Origin: JASHSH01 sp036490215
Lineage (GTDB): Bacteria; Pseudomonadota; Alphaproteobacteria; Rhodospirillales; Magnetospirillaceae
Assembly (NCBI GenBank): GCA_036490215.1
Contig: DASXEH010000063.1
Coordinates: forward strand, 1 to 64,000
Reading direction: 5' to 3'
DNA length: 64,000 bases
Shown here: one piece after another, positions 34,798-43,536 of the stretch
How the letters are laid out: each line of letters opens with the position of its first letter
How positions within the stretch are numbered: position 1 is the stretch's first letter
Notes under the pieces: model-generated
What the model was told of the DNA's origin: nothing
Seen by the model: the letters and a program-made list of their open reading frames with translations, nothing else
Databases searched by the model: none
Made by a program: the position numbers and the translations under genes

Positions 34798-35676
34798 GTG
34801 GCCGGTTTGCTGCAACTCCTGTCTTCGGGACTCGCGACAGGGGCCATTTATGCGTTGGCAGCAACCGGCTTCACGCTGTTGTGGCAAGCTTCGGCCACGG
34901 TGAACTTCGCCCAGGGCGAGTTCGTCATGTTACCGGCCTTCTTCGTGCTTGCGTCGATGCAGCTCCTTGGGCTCAGTTTCGGCTGGTCGATCGTCGTCGG
35001 CGTGGCTCTGTCGATCGTCGTTTTGGGTCTGCTGTTCAAGCGCCTGTTGGTTGATCCGTTGTCGCGTTACGGCTTCATGCCGCTGGTGATCGCCACCATC
35101 GCTCTTGGCCTTTTCATTAAAGAGGCGGTTAAGACCTCGTTCAGCGCCGAGGCCTTGCCGTTTCCAGCGCTGGTGCCGCCCATCCCGGTTCATATGGGTG
35201 ATGTGACTCTATCGCTTCAGGATATCTCGATCTTTGTTTTCGCGGTCATCGCCGTCGCGGCGTTGCAGCTATTTTTGACACGCACGCGAACCGGCCGGAC
35301 AATGCAGGCTACGGCACAGAATCGCGCGCTGGCCGTTATCCTCGGCGTGCCGGTCAGCCGCATGATCCTCTACACCTTCCTGCTCAACGCGGCGCTGGTC
35401 AGCCTGGCGTCGATCCTGGTGAGCCCGATCTATCTCGCCAAATTCAGCAATGGCGAGTCGCTCGGCCTGATCGCTTTTACCGCCGCGATCGTCGGCGGTT
35501 TCAACCAAGTGCGTGGGGCGATCCTGGGCGGCTTCGTGGTCGGCATCGCTGACAATCTGACGGCTGCCTATATCTCGACGGAATACCGTTCGGCGCTGCC
35601 TTTGGTTCTGCTGATCGCGATTATCCTCTTCCGGCCGCAAGGGCTGCTCGGTCGATCCGAGGAGCGGACGGTTTGA
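34798..35676 (+). CDS. livH: LivH-type ABC permease
   Basis: Permease of 292 residues with about eight hydrophobic helices (LSSGLATGAIYALAATGFTLLW at the start is a LivH signature). GTG start 14 bases after the binding-protein gene. The motif AVILGVPVSRMILYTF matches the ATPase-contact loop of the family. Forms the inner-membrane channel with LivM. Confidence 0.92.
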   Translation: MAGLLQLLSSGLATGAIYALAATGFTLLWQASATVNFAQGEFVMLPAFFVLASMQLLGLSFGWSIVVGVALSIVVLGLLFKRLLVDPLSRYGFMPLVIATIALGLFIKEAVKTSFSAEALPFPALVPPIPVHMGDVTLSLQDISIFVFAVIAVAALQLFLTRTRTGRTMQATAQNRALAVILGVPVSRMILYTFLLNAALVSLASILVSPIYLAKFSNGESLGLIAFTAAIVGGFNQVRGAILGGFVVGIADNLTAAYISTEYRSALPLVLLIAIILFRPQGLLGRSEERTV

Positions 35677-36641
35677 ACGGCCTGGGAGCAAGCCGTAACC
35701 GGATCGTCGCGATGGCCGTCGTCGCGGCAGTGCTGATTGTCGTACCGCTCCTGTTGAAGCCCTATGGCATCTACTTGCTGAGCATGTGGGCAGTCCTGTC
35801 GATCGCAGCGGTAGGACTCAATCTGACGCTCGGTTTCGCCGGGCAGGTCTCGCTCGCTCAGGCGTCCTTCGTCGGCATCGGCGCCTATTCGGTCGCGCTG
35901 CTGACGACCCAGGGCTGGCCATTCGGTCTCGCCTTGATCGTCGCGGCGGTTCTGGCTTTCGCCGTCGGGTGGCTGCTGGGCTATCCGGCGCTGCGCGTTC
36001 AGGGGCACTACCTCGCCTTCGTCACGCTGGCTTTCGGAACGCTCGTGTTTCTCGTGTTTCGTAATGAGGAGTGGCTGACAGGCGGGATCGCCGGCATCAA
36101 TCGCATTCCGCGACCCAGCCTTCTGGGTCTTTCGACCAAACCCCCATTGGCCTTCTACTATTTGTGCCTCGTCGCGCTTGCCATTGTGCTGGTGCTGCTG
36201 GCGGCGCTGTTGCGCTCCCCTTGGGGGCGCGCGTTCGTGGCGCTCCGCGAGAATCCTATCCGCGCCATGAGCCTGGGTGTTGATACGCGTGCCTATACGC
36301 TTCTGGCTTTCGCTATTGGTGCGGGGCTGGGTGGCGTTGCCGGCGCCTTCTATGCACCTCTGGTCCAGTTCGTTGATCCGGGCTCGTTCACGCTTCTGCT
36401 GTCGTTCAACCTGCTGCTGATGGTAGTGGTGGGCGGCATCGGCTTCTTCTTCGGCCCGTTGATCGGTGCGGTCGTCGCAGTTCTGCTACCCGAATGGCTG
36501 CGCTTCACCGAAGGGCTTTATCTCATTCTCTATGCCGTTCTGGTCATCGTGTTGATGGCCTTCTGCCCGAGTGGTCTCTCAGGTCTGGTAGAGCGCTTCC
36601 GCCGCGTCGCTCCTGCGACGAGTGGAGAAGCGCAGCCATGA
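35673..36641 (+). CDS. livM: LivM-type ABC permease
   Basis: Permease of 322 residues. TTG 35673 overlaps the LivH stop and has GAGGAG upstream; the next ATG (35712) would remove 13 residues. LTLGFAGQVSLAQASFVGIGAYS is the characteristic LivM segment, and ALRENPIRAMSLGVDTRAYTLLAF the ATPase-contact loop. The stop overlaps the LivG start (ATGA). Confidence 0.92.
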   Translation: MNGLGASRNRIVAMAVVAAVLIVVPLLLKPYGIYLLSMWAVLSIAAVGLNLTLGFAGQVSLAQASFVGIGAYSVALLTTQGWPFGLALIVAAVLAFAVGWLLGYPALRVQGHYLAFVTLAFGTLVFLVFRNEEWLTGGIAGINRIPRPSLLGLSTKPPLAFYYLCLVALAIVLVLLAALLRSPWGRAFVALRENPIRAMSLGVDTRAYTLLAFAIGAGLGGVAGAFYAPLVQFVDPGSFTLLLSFNLLLMVVVGGIGFFFGPLIGAVVAVLLPEWLRFTEGLYLILYAVLVIVLMAFCPSGLSGLVERFRRVAPATSGEAQP

Positions 36642-37381
36642 CCCATCGCCTGGAGGTGGAAGGACTCTCGAAGCATTTCGGCGGTATTCCCGCCGTCGAT
36701 GATGTGTCCTTCCAAGTCGAGGATGGCGAGATCCTCGGCGTGATCGGCCCCAACGGCAGCGGCAAATCAACGCTTTTCAATTGCATCCTCGGCCAGATCA
36801 AACCCGACGCTGGGCGCGTTCGTGTCGATGGTTACGACACAACTGGCATGCGCCCCTGCGATCTCAATCACCGCGGTGTCAGTCGCACCTTTCAACTGCT
36901 CCAGGTCTTTCCTGAACTGACGGTGCGCGACAATTTGGTTCTGGCCGGGCAAGAGCATCGCGGTACCATGCTTTCGCGGCTCTTCGGTGCGCCGGATGCG
37001 GGGCAGACCGAGCGGGCCGAGCAGATGATTGAGTTCTTCCGGCTCGAGCGCCTGGCCAATATGCGCGCTGGCAGCTTGAGCTACGGCCAGCAGAAGCTAC
37101 TCGATGCCGCCATGGCCTTCATGTCGGGCGCGCGCCTGATCCTGCTCGACGAACCGGCCGGCGGTGTCAACCCGACGATGCTCGATGGCTTCCGCGAGCG
37201 GCTGAGCGAGATGAATCGCACCCTCGGAGCGACTTTCGTCGTCATCGAACACAATATGGAATTCGTATCGGCGTTATGCTCGCGGGTTATCGTTCTGGCC
37301 GAAGGGCGGATCCTCGCCGAGGGCACGCCCGATGCCGTGCGTGCCGACCGCCGCGTGATCGAGGCCTATCTTGGCGACTGA
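36638..37381 (+). CDS. livG: LivG-type ABC ATPase
   Basis: ATPase of 247 residues with Walker A GPNGSGKST at 37-45, signature LSYGQQKLLDAA and Walker B LILLDEPAGG. The conserved LivG stretch NHRGVSRTFQLLQVFPELTVRDNLVLAG is present. ATG 36638 overlaps the LivM stop by four bases. Confidence 0.93.
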   Translation: MTHRLEVEGLSKHFGGIPAVDDVSFQVEDGEILGVIGPNGSGKSTLFNCILGQIKPDAGRVRVDGYDTTGMRPCDLNHRGVSRTFQLLQVFPELTVRDNLVLAGQEHRGTMLSRLFGAPDAGQTERAEQMIEFFRLERLANMRAGSLSYGQQKLLDAAMAFMSGARLILLDEPAGGVNPTMLDGFRERLSEMNRTLGATFVVIEHNMEFVSALCSRVIVLAEGRILAEGTPDAVRADRRVIEAYLGD

Positions 37382-38105
37382 CCCGATCCTCGTGCTCGAC
37401 AGTATCGTCGCCGGCTATGGCCGCATGACTATACTGAACGGCACATCGCTCGGGATCGCGCCTGGCACGATCACCACCATCGTCGGGCCTAACGGCGCCG
37501 GCAAGTCGACGGTGTTCAAAACGGTCTTCGGTCTTCTGCCGGTGCAGAGCGGAAAGATCACCTTCGACGGCCACGACATCACCAATTTGACGCCGAAGAC
37601 TCTTCTTGCCGCCGGTATTTGTTATGTACCGCAAGGCCGTAACATCTTTCCCGAACTCTCGGTCTTGCACAATCTGGAGCTGGGTAGCGTGTCCTTAGGA
37701 CGTTCGGCCAATATCGAAAGCGGCCTCGCCGATGCGCTGGATCGTTTCCCGGTTCTGCGTCGTAAGGCCAAGGCGCAAGCCTCGACGCTCAGCGGTGGCG
37801 AACAGAAGATGCTTGAAATCGCCCGAGCGCTTTTGCTGAAGCCTAAGTTGGTTTTGATCGACGAACCCTCCATTGGCCTCTCGCCGATCATGGCCAAAGA
37901 GGTTCTGAACATCCTTAAGAACTTGCGCGAAACCGGCGTGACGATCCTGCTGGTCGAGCAGAATGTGCGGAGTGCTTTGGCCGTCTCGGATGACGCCATC
38001 GTCATGGAGCAGGGGCAGGTGCGGCTTCAGGATAGGGCCCGCGCCGTCCTCGAGAATCCGCAGATCGGACATCTGTTCCTGGGTGGGTCGGTTAATGTGT
38101 CGTAG
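37371..38105 (+). CDS. livF: LivF-type ABC ATPase
   Basis: ATPase of 244 residues, TTG start overlapping LivG by 11 bases. Walker A GPNGAGKST at 39-47, signature LSGGEQKMLEIA, Walker B LVLIDEPSIGLSP, and the LivF segment YVPQGRNIFPELSVLHNLELG. Completes the importer. Confidence 0.93.
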   Translation: MATDPILVLDSIVAGYGRMTILNGTSLGIAPGTITTIVGPNGAGKSTVFKTVFGLLPVQSGKITFDGHDITNLTPKTLLAAGICYVPQGRNIFPELSVLHNLELGSVSLGRSANIESGLADALDRFPVLRRKAKAQASTLSGGEQKMLEIARALLLKPKLVLIDEPSIGLSPIMAKEVLNILKNLRETGVTILLVEQNVRSALAVSDDAIVMEQGQVRLQDRARAVLENPQIGHLFLGGSVNVS

Positions 38106-38146
38106 CGTGGCTTCACGTCGACAGACATCCGTGAGGAGGCGTTTCC

Positions 38147-40000
38147 ATGAAAACCTCGATCGCGACCGTTTGTCTCAGCGGCAATCTTGCGGAGAAGCTT
38201 TCCGCCATCGCTAGCGCCGGTTTCGACGGCGTCGAAATCTTCGAGATGGATTTCGTCGCTTTCGACCACACGCCGCGTGAGGTCGGCCGCATGGTGCGTG
38301 ACAGCGGCTTGGCCATAACGCTGTTCCAACCGTTTCGTGATTTCGAAGGCCTGCCAGAGCCGCTGCGCGCGAAAGCCTTTGATCGCGCCGAGCGTAAATT
38401 CGACGTGATGCAAGAGCTTGGCGCCGAGTTGATGCTGATCTGTTCGAATGTGTCGCCCCAGGCACTCGGTGGTGTCGACCGGGCGGCCGCCGATTTTCGC
38501 GAACTGGGCGAGCGCGCAGCCAAACGCGGCCTGCGGGTCGGTTATGAGGCCCTCGCTTGGGGCCGTTACATCAACGATCATCGTGATGCCTGGGAGATTG
38601 TGCGTCGTGCCGACCATCCATCTGTGGGGCTGGTTCTCGATAGCTTTCACACCTTGGCGCGCGGAATCGATGTTGCGAGCATTCGCGCGATACCGAGAGA
38701 CAAGATATTCATCGTCCAGCTCGCGGATGCGCCGAAGCTCGACATGGATTACCTGTCGTGGAGCCGCCATTTCCGCTCGATGCCGGGGCAGGGTGATCTG
38801 CCGGTGACGCCGTTCACAGAAGCAGTCTGTGCCACGGGATATGACAGCTATCTTTCGCTCGAAATCTTCAATGACCAGTTCCGAGCGGGATCGGCCCAGC
38901 AAGTTGCGCTCGATGGCAAGCGCTCGCTGCTCTACCTGATGGATCAAATTCCCGCGACTGGGGCTACACCTTTACCGCCGCGCGCCACAGCGGGAGGTGT
39001 CGAATTCATCGAATTCGCCGTGGATGGCGCCGACGCGGCCGACTTGGAGTCAGTGGTCAGCGCTTTGGGATTTACGAAGCGCGGCGCACATAAGTCAAAA
39101 GACGTCGTGCTGTGGCGACAGAACGGGATCAATCTGGTCATCAATGGCGAGCGCGAAGGCTTTGCCCACGCATCTTATGTGACTCATGGGCCCTCGGTCT
39201 GCGCCCTCTGTCTTAAGGTGACGGATGCGGCGGCGGCTACCAAGCGCGCGCAAGCTTTGCTGGCTCAGCCGTTCAGCCAGCCTGTCGCCGCCGGCGAGCT
39301 TGAAATTCCGGCGGTGCGCGGCGTGGGCGGGAGTCTTCTCTATTTTGTCGACGACAAGAGCCGTTTGGGCGATCTGTGGGATGTGGATTTTATTCCGGTC
39401 AAAGCGCCTGAACTGCCCCACGGCAATTTGCAGCACGTCGATCATATCTCACAGTCGATGAGCTATGACGAGATGCTGTCGTGGCTGCTGTTCTACACGT
39501 CGATCTTCGATGTTAAAAAGACACCGGAAGTCGATATCGCCGATCCCGGCGGTCTCGTCCGCAGCCAGGTGGTGGGCAGTGCCGATGGGGCGCTGCGGAT
39601 GGTGCTGAATGGGTCGCAAAGCCAGCGGACGCAGTCGGCGCGATTCCTTGCCGAGTTCTTTGGATCGGGCGTCCAGCACATAGCATTCGCGTCATCGGAT
39701 ATCTTCGCCACCGCTACGGGGCTGCAGGCGGCGGGCCTGGAAACGCTCCCCATCCCTGCGAACTACTATGACGATCTGCCTGGCCGTTTCGACTTGGATG
39801 CAGGCATTGTCGAGCGGATGAAGAGTCACGGCATCCTCTATGACTCGGATGCCGCAGGCGAGTATTTCCAGATCTATACGCGCACCATCGCCGGACGGTT
39901 CTTCTTCGAGATCGTCGAGCGGCACGGTTATACCGGCTTCGGCGCGGCAAATGCAGTCATCCGGCTGGCAGCCCAGGCGCGCCAAGCCGGTTCTGTCTAA
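38147..40000 (+). CDS. quiC: 3-dehydroshikimate dehydratase (QuiC type, HPPD fusion)
   Basis: Two-domain enzyme of 617 residues. The N-terminal xylose-isomerase-like barrel (about 1-280) has metal ligands E134, D165, Q191 and E239, with H168 nearby; these positions fit those I recall for Pseudomonas QuiC1. The C-terminal 4-hydroxyphenylpyruvate-dioxygenase-like part (about 285-617) keeps likely iron ligands H433, H511 and E588. The enzyme turns 3-dehydroshikimate into protocatechuate in quinate/shikimate breakdown; the role of the C-terminal half is unsettled. Strong ribosome site (GAGGAGG). It directly follows the Liv-type importer genes and supports their assignment to hydroaromatic uptake. 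Confidence 0.9.
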   Translation: MKTSIATVCLSGNLAEKLSAIASAGFDGVEIFEMDFVAFDHTPREVGRMVRDSGLAITLFQPFRDFEGLPEPLRAKAFDRAERKFDVMQELGAELMLICSNVSPQALGGVDRAAADFRELGERAAKRGLRVGYEALAWGRYINDHRDAWEIVRRADHPSVGLVLDSFHTLARGIDVASIRAIPRDKIFIVQLADAPKLDMDYLSWSRHFRSMPGQGDLPVTPFTEAVCATGYDSYLSLEIFNDQFRAGSAQQVALDGKRSLLYLMDQIPATGATPLPPRATAGGVEFIEFAVDGADAADLESVVSALGFTKRGAHKSKDVVLWRQNGINLVINGEREGFAHASYVTHGPSVCALCLKVTDAAAATKRAQALLAQPFSQPVAAGELEIPAVRGVGGSLLYFVDDKSRLGDLWDVDFIPVKAPELPHGNLQHVDHISQSMSYDEMLSWLLFYTSIFDVKKTPEVDIADPGGLVRSQVVGSADGALRMVLNGSQSQRTQSARFLAEFFGSGVQHIAFASSDIFATATGLQAAGLETLPIPANYYDDLPGRFDLDAGIVERMKSHGILYDSDAAGEYFQIYTRTIAGRFFFEIVERHGYTGFGAANAVIRLAAQARQAGSV

Positions 40001-40022
40001 GAACGGATAAAGGGAAACGACC

Positions 40023-41711
40023 ATGATGGGACAACGTATCGGCGTTTTCGCCGTATCCACTTTGGCTCTTGTCGTAGCGACAGGTACATCGGCTCATGCC
40101 ACCGACCAGAAAGCTTGCGCCGATCTTGCGCGTCTCAAGCTGGCGCATGTGAAAGTCGCGACCGCCAGCCTCGTCGCCGCCAATGCTCAATTTCCAGAAC
40201 ACTGCCTGTTGCAAGGATCGGTCGATGATCGCACCGGCAGCGATGGCAAGCACTATGCGATCGGCTTTGAGATGCGTCTGCCGACAGATTGGAATGGGCG
40301 CTTCCTCTATCAGCTCAATGGCGGCAATGACGGCGAAGTGATCGAGGCCTCGGGCGATCCGAAGAATTTGAATGCGGTTGGTGGCAAGAGTGCATTGTCG
40401 CGCGGTTTCGTCGTGCTGAGCACCGACTCGGGCCATTCGGGCAAAGACCCCGCCAATAAGGATACGGGTCTTGTCGGCAGCAATATTTTCGGCCTCGATG
40501 AACAGGCGCGGCTCGATTACGGCTATACCGCCGATGCGACGATGACGCCGATCGCCAAGGCGATCATCCGCCGCCACTACCGTCGCAAGCCGGACTATTC
40601 CTACATGGAAGGTTGCTCGAACGGCGGTCGTCACGTGATGGTCGATGCAACCCGTCTGGGCGGCGCTTATGACGGGTTCATCGCGGGCGACCCGGGCTTC
40701 GATCTGCCTAAGGCCGCAATCCAGCATGCTTGGGACATCCAGAGCTTTACCATCGCCAATCCCGACATCCGCAAGGCCTTCTCGCCCGAGGACATGAATC
40801 TGATTGCGTCGAAGGTGCTCGAGAAATGCGATGCGCTCGACGGCGCGGCTGACGGTATGGTGGACGATCTGCGCAAATGCCAGACGGTTTTCCATCTCGC
40901 CGACCTCAAATGCACCGGCGAGAAAACGCCGGCCTGCCTGAGCGCAGCGCAGGTCACAGCGCTCGACCGTGCTTTTGGTGGGCCGAAGAACAGCGCCGGC
41001 CAGCAGCTCTATTCCGATTGGCCCTATGACGCCGGGATGGGGGCCCACAACTGGCGCTTCTGGAAGCTGGAAAGCGGCATTCCACCATGGGACGATTATC
41101 CGTTGATCGCGACCATGGGCGCCGGTTCGTTGTCTTATATCTTCACCACGCCACCGACCGACACGGCCGGAAAGCCAGACGCACTTTTGGCATTCCTGAA
41201 ATCCTTCGACTTCGACAAAGACGCGCCGAAGATCTTCGCAACCGCCGGCGCCTACAGGATGTCGGCGATGGCCTTCATGACGCCGCCCGACGCGGCCAAT
41301 CCCAAGCTCGCGAAACTGCGTAGCAGAGGTCACAAGCTGATCGTCTATCACGGTCAGAGCGATGGCGTGTTTTCGGTGAACGACACGATCCGCTGGTACG
41401 AAACGCTCGCCAAGAATAGTGGCGGCTCGGCCGTGGGTTTCGCGCGCCTCTATACCGTGCCGGGCATGAACCATTGCTCGGGTGGGCCCGCCACTGACTC
41501 TTTCGACATGCTGACCGCGATGACCGAATGGGTCGAGAAGCGCAAGGCGCCCGATCATCTGGTCGCCAGAGTGTCCGCAGCCAACAAAGAGCTGCCGGTC
41601 AATTGGAGCAAGAGGCGTACGCGACCGCTCTGCAATTGGCCGCTGATCGCCAAATATAAGGGCGGGGATATGGAATCCGCAGACAGCTTCGTCTGCGCGC
41701 CGCCGGGATAG
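40023..41711 (+). CDS. exported tannase/feruloyl esterase family hydrolase
   Basis: Secreted esterase of 562 residues with a signal peptide (about 1-26, ending in SAHA). The catalytic arrangement of the tannase family is complete: C198-S199 in GCSNGG, D447 in GQSD, and H484-C485 in MNHCSGG, i.e. the CS-D-HC pattern in which a disulfide brings the triad together. It cleaves esters of phenolic acids such as gallate, ferulate, or chlorogenate (a quinate ester). Next to quinate/shikimate genes, chlorogenate or galloyl-quinate is an attractive substrate; inference only. It ends 6 bases from the convergent unknown gene. Confidence 0.88.
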   Translation: MMGQRIGVFAVSTLALVVATGTSAHATDQKACADLARLKLAHVKVATASLVAANAQFPEHCLLQGSVDDRTGSDGKHYAIGFEMRLPTDWNGRFLYQLNGGNDGEVIEASGDPKNLNAVGGKSALSRGFVVLSTDSGHSGKDPANKDTGLVGSNIFGLDEQARLDYGYTADATMTPIAKAIIRRHYRRKPDYSYMEGCSNGGRHVMVDATRLGGAYDGFIAGDPGFDLPKAAIQHAWDIQSFTIANPDIRKAFSPEDMNLIASKVLEKCDALDGAADGMVDDLRKCQTVFHLADLKCTGEKTPACLSAAQVTALDRAFGGPKNSAGQQLYSDWPYDAGMGAHNWRFWKLESGIPPWDDYPLIATMGAGSLSYIFTTPPTDTAGKPDALLAFLKSFDFDKDAPKIFATAGAYRMSAMAFMTPPDAANPKLAKLRSRGHKLIVYHGQSDGVFSVNDTIRWYETLAKNSGGSAVGFARLYTVPGMNHCSGGPATDSFDMLTAMTEWVEKRKAPDHLVARVSAANKELPVNWSKRRTRPLCNWPLIAKYKGGDMESADSFVCAPPG

Positions 41712-41717
41712 GGCAGC

Positions 41718-43094
41718 CTACCTGGCTCCTGCCAGCGCCGGGGTCAACTTGGCGATCTCGGCGGCGATGCCGTCGCGGCGCGACTCGCACACAAGTGCTA
41801 AACATTCCGACACAACTTCGGGCGCCACGTATTTAAATTTCGCTGTCAACTTTTGGATCGCGGTGACCAAGCCTTTCAAAGTGGTCTCGACAAAATTGAC
41901 GTAGCTGCGGCGCTGCAGCGTGGCTGTGTCGTCAAGCCCGAAGAAGGGGATGGGTCCGAACAACGCCATGAACAACGCACGACCCAGCGACGTCGCAGCG
42001 GTTTCGAGGAACTCGGCGAACTGTTCCCGGCCGAGCTTGAGATCGAAGATGATCCGCACGGCATATTCATTGAGAATATCGAGATGCTCCGCCAAGGCAG
42101 TGATATCAGCCGGGCTGATACGCTTATCCCGGCCGAGCTGGAGCGCAGTCAGAGTGTTTGCGAAGACATCCCATTTTTTGCGCGGATCGAGATGGGCCAG
42201 ACTGCCGCTGACCGCGTTGAATTCATCGCCCGTCATCTGGCTGATGGCGGTGGCCGCCAACGGATTGTGTCCGAGCATTTCCTTGGCAAGCGCTGGATCT
42301 TTAATGACGGTCTCAGCCTTGTCGATGTCTTCGCCGGCAAGGCGCGCCATCCGCTGCAGCTTCTCGATGCTGTCGAGTCGCGTCAGGCCCGTGCCCAGTT
42401 TCTCGAACAGCGTTGGCGGAATTTCCACGTAGATCGGGAAGAATTGCACCTGCCAGGCGAAATCCAGCGCATCGCGAATCGCCTTGTAGAAGCGCTCGGC
42501 CTGCGCGGGTGACGATTTCGTTTCCTGGGCTTTGCGCTGCCGGAACATCTTCGCGACGCCGGTAATCCATCCGCCGCGCAATGCTTCGTCGGCTGAACGG
42601 TCCTGCCCTGGGCCGAGGGGAGCCAGTCTTTTTGCCGAATCGGTCAGATACTGATCCGCAAAGGACCGCATCCCAGAGCGTACGGCCATGGCGATCACCT
42701 CGTCGACGGAACGTCCGCAGACCAGTCGTGTCGCGTTGTCGTTGATCAGCTTGCCCTTGTCATCGACCAAAAGTGGCGCAAACGCGTCGCGCCGGCTCTC
42801 GAAGATCTTAATAGCGCGATCGAGCGCATGCGGGTTGCTCAGGATCGCCTTATACGGATCGGCCATATTGGCCATTTCCGGCATCAGCTTCTTGAATGTC
42901 TGAGCCACAGGGCCGCGCAGAAGCCTGATGACTTCCTGCCGCGCAACCTCATCGCCCTGCATCGATTGCGCAGGCGCTTCGCTCGCTGGGGCGTTGGGCT
43001 CGACAACCGGCGCCGTTTGACTCGGGCCTTCCGACGAAGCGGCGGCTGGCGGTTTGGAGGCCGGCTGTGATGTGAGGGTTCTATCACTCGTCAT
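41718..43094 (-). CDS. unknown 458-residue protein, divergent from the pseudokinase
   Basis: I do not recognise this protein. The first 50 residues are a Pro/Ala/Ser-rich, probably disordered tail. The rest looks almost wholly alpha-helical, with no signal peptide, no clear membrane segment apart from a weak hydrophobic stretch (LGRALFMALFGPIPFFG, about residue 370-386), and no catalytic motif that I can name. Segments such as VRSGMRSFADQYLTDSAKRL and MARLAGEDIDKAETVIKDPALAKEMLG suggest a helical-repeat scaffold. It is divergent from the pseudokinase gene across a 442-base gap, and codon use matches its neighbours, so it is likely a native gene of the same functional unit. Confidence 0.75.
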   Translation of the reverse strand: MTSDRTLTSQPASKPPAAASSEGPSQTAPVVEPNAPASEAPAQSMQGDEVARQEVIRLLRGPVAQTFKKLMPEMANMADPYKAILSNPHALDRAIKIFESRRDAFAPLLVDDKGKLINDNATRLVCGRSVDEVIAMAVRSGMRSFADQYLTDSAKRLAPLGPGQDRSADEALRGGWITGVAKMFRQRKAQETKSSPAQAERFYKAIRDALDFAWQVQFFPIYVEIPPTLFEKLGTGLTRLDSIEKLQRMARLAGEDIDKAETVIKDPALAKEMLGHNPLAATAISQMTGDEFNAVSGSLAHLDPRKKWDVFANTLTALQLGRDKRISPADITALAEHLDILNEYAVRIIFDLKLGREQFAEFLETAATSLGRALFMALFGPIPFFGLDDTATLQRRSYVNFVETTLKGLVTAIQKLTAKFKYVAPEVVSECLALVCESRRDGIAAEIAKLTPALAGAR

Positions 43095-43536
43095 GGCGAT
43101 TATGCCGGATCGATGCGAATCGCATGGGGTTTGGAGCGACCAGAAGTTGTGTGACGACTGTTGATGACAATGCCTGGATGAAAGAAGGAAACCATCAATG
43201 ACTCATTACATAGGCTTCGGTATGTGACGCCGGTTGCTCGCTATAAACAAAAGCAGTGAGTGCTGTTGCGCACAGTCAGATAAAACCTTTCCAGCTAGAG
43301 TGCTTCCCATATACTTCCTCAAATTTCCTTATGTGAATCCTACGGTCATTGCTCTCTGCCATCGGATTTCCTACAAGTACATTCTAGTGCGTCGCCTTTT
43401 ATTGTATTAGCTCGAGCGCTCATTCGGATGTCCAGTACAGATTGCTCATACGTTCTTTGCATCACCCTCGTAGCGCGGCGTCAGTGGCGCGCTGGCGTGG
43501 AGATGTGCTGCACGGTTGGGCAGATTCGAGTGCGAC
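43095..43536. promoter_or_regulatory. 442-base divergent gap with a palindrome
   Basis: AT-richer than the flanks, without an ORF that I would support. A perfect palindrome ATGCGA-A-TCGCAT (43113-43125) sits 18 bases upstream of the leftward unknown gene and could be an operator or a leader hairpin. For the rightward pseudokinase gene I see AT-rich stretches near 43395-43410 (TTTTATTGTATTAG) but no consensus promoter. The gap must hold promoters for both genes. Confidence 0.4.

Noticed and set aside
39957..41558. 533-codon minus-strand open frame opposite the tannase gene
   Set aside because: The plus-strand protein has a signal peptide and a full CS-D-HC catalytic set; the antisense product has no recognisable motif.
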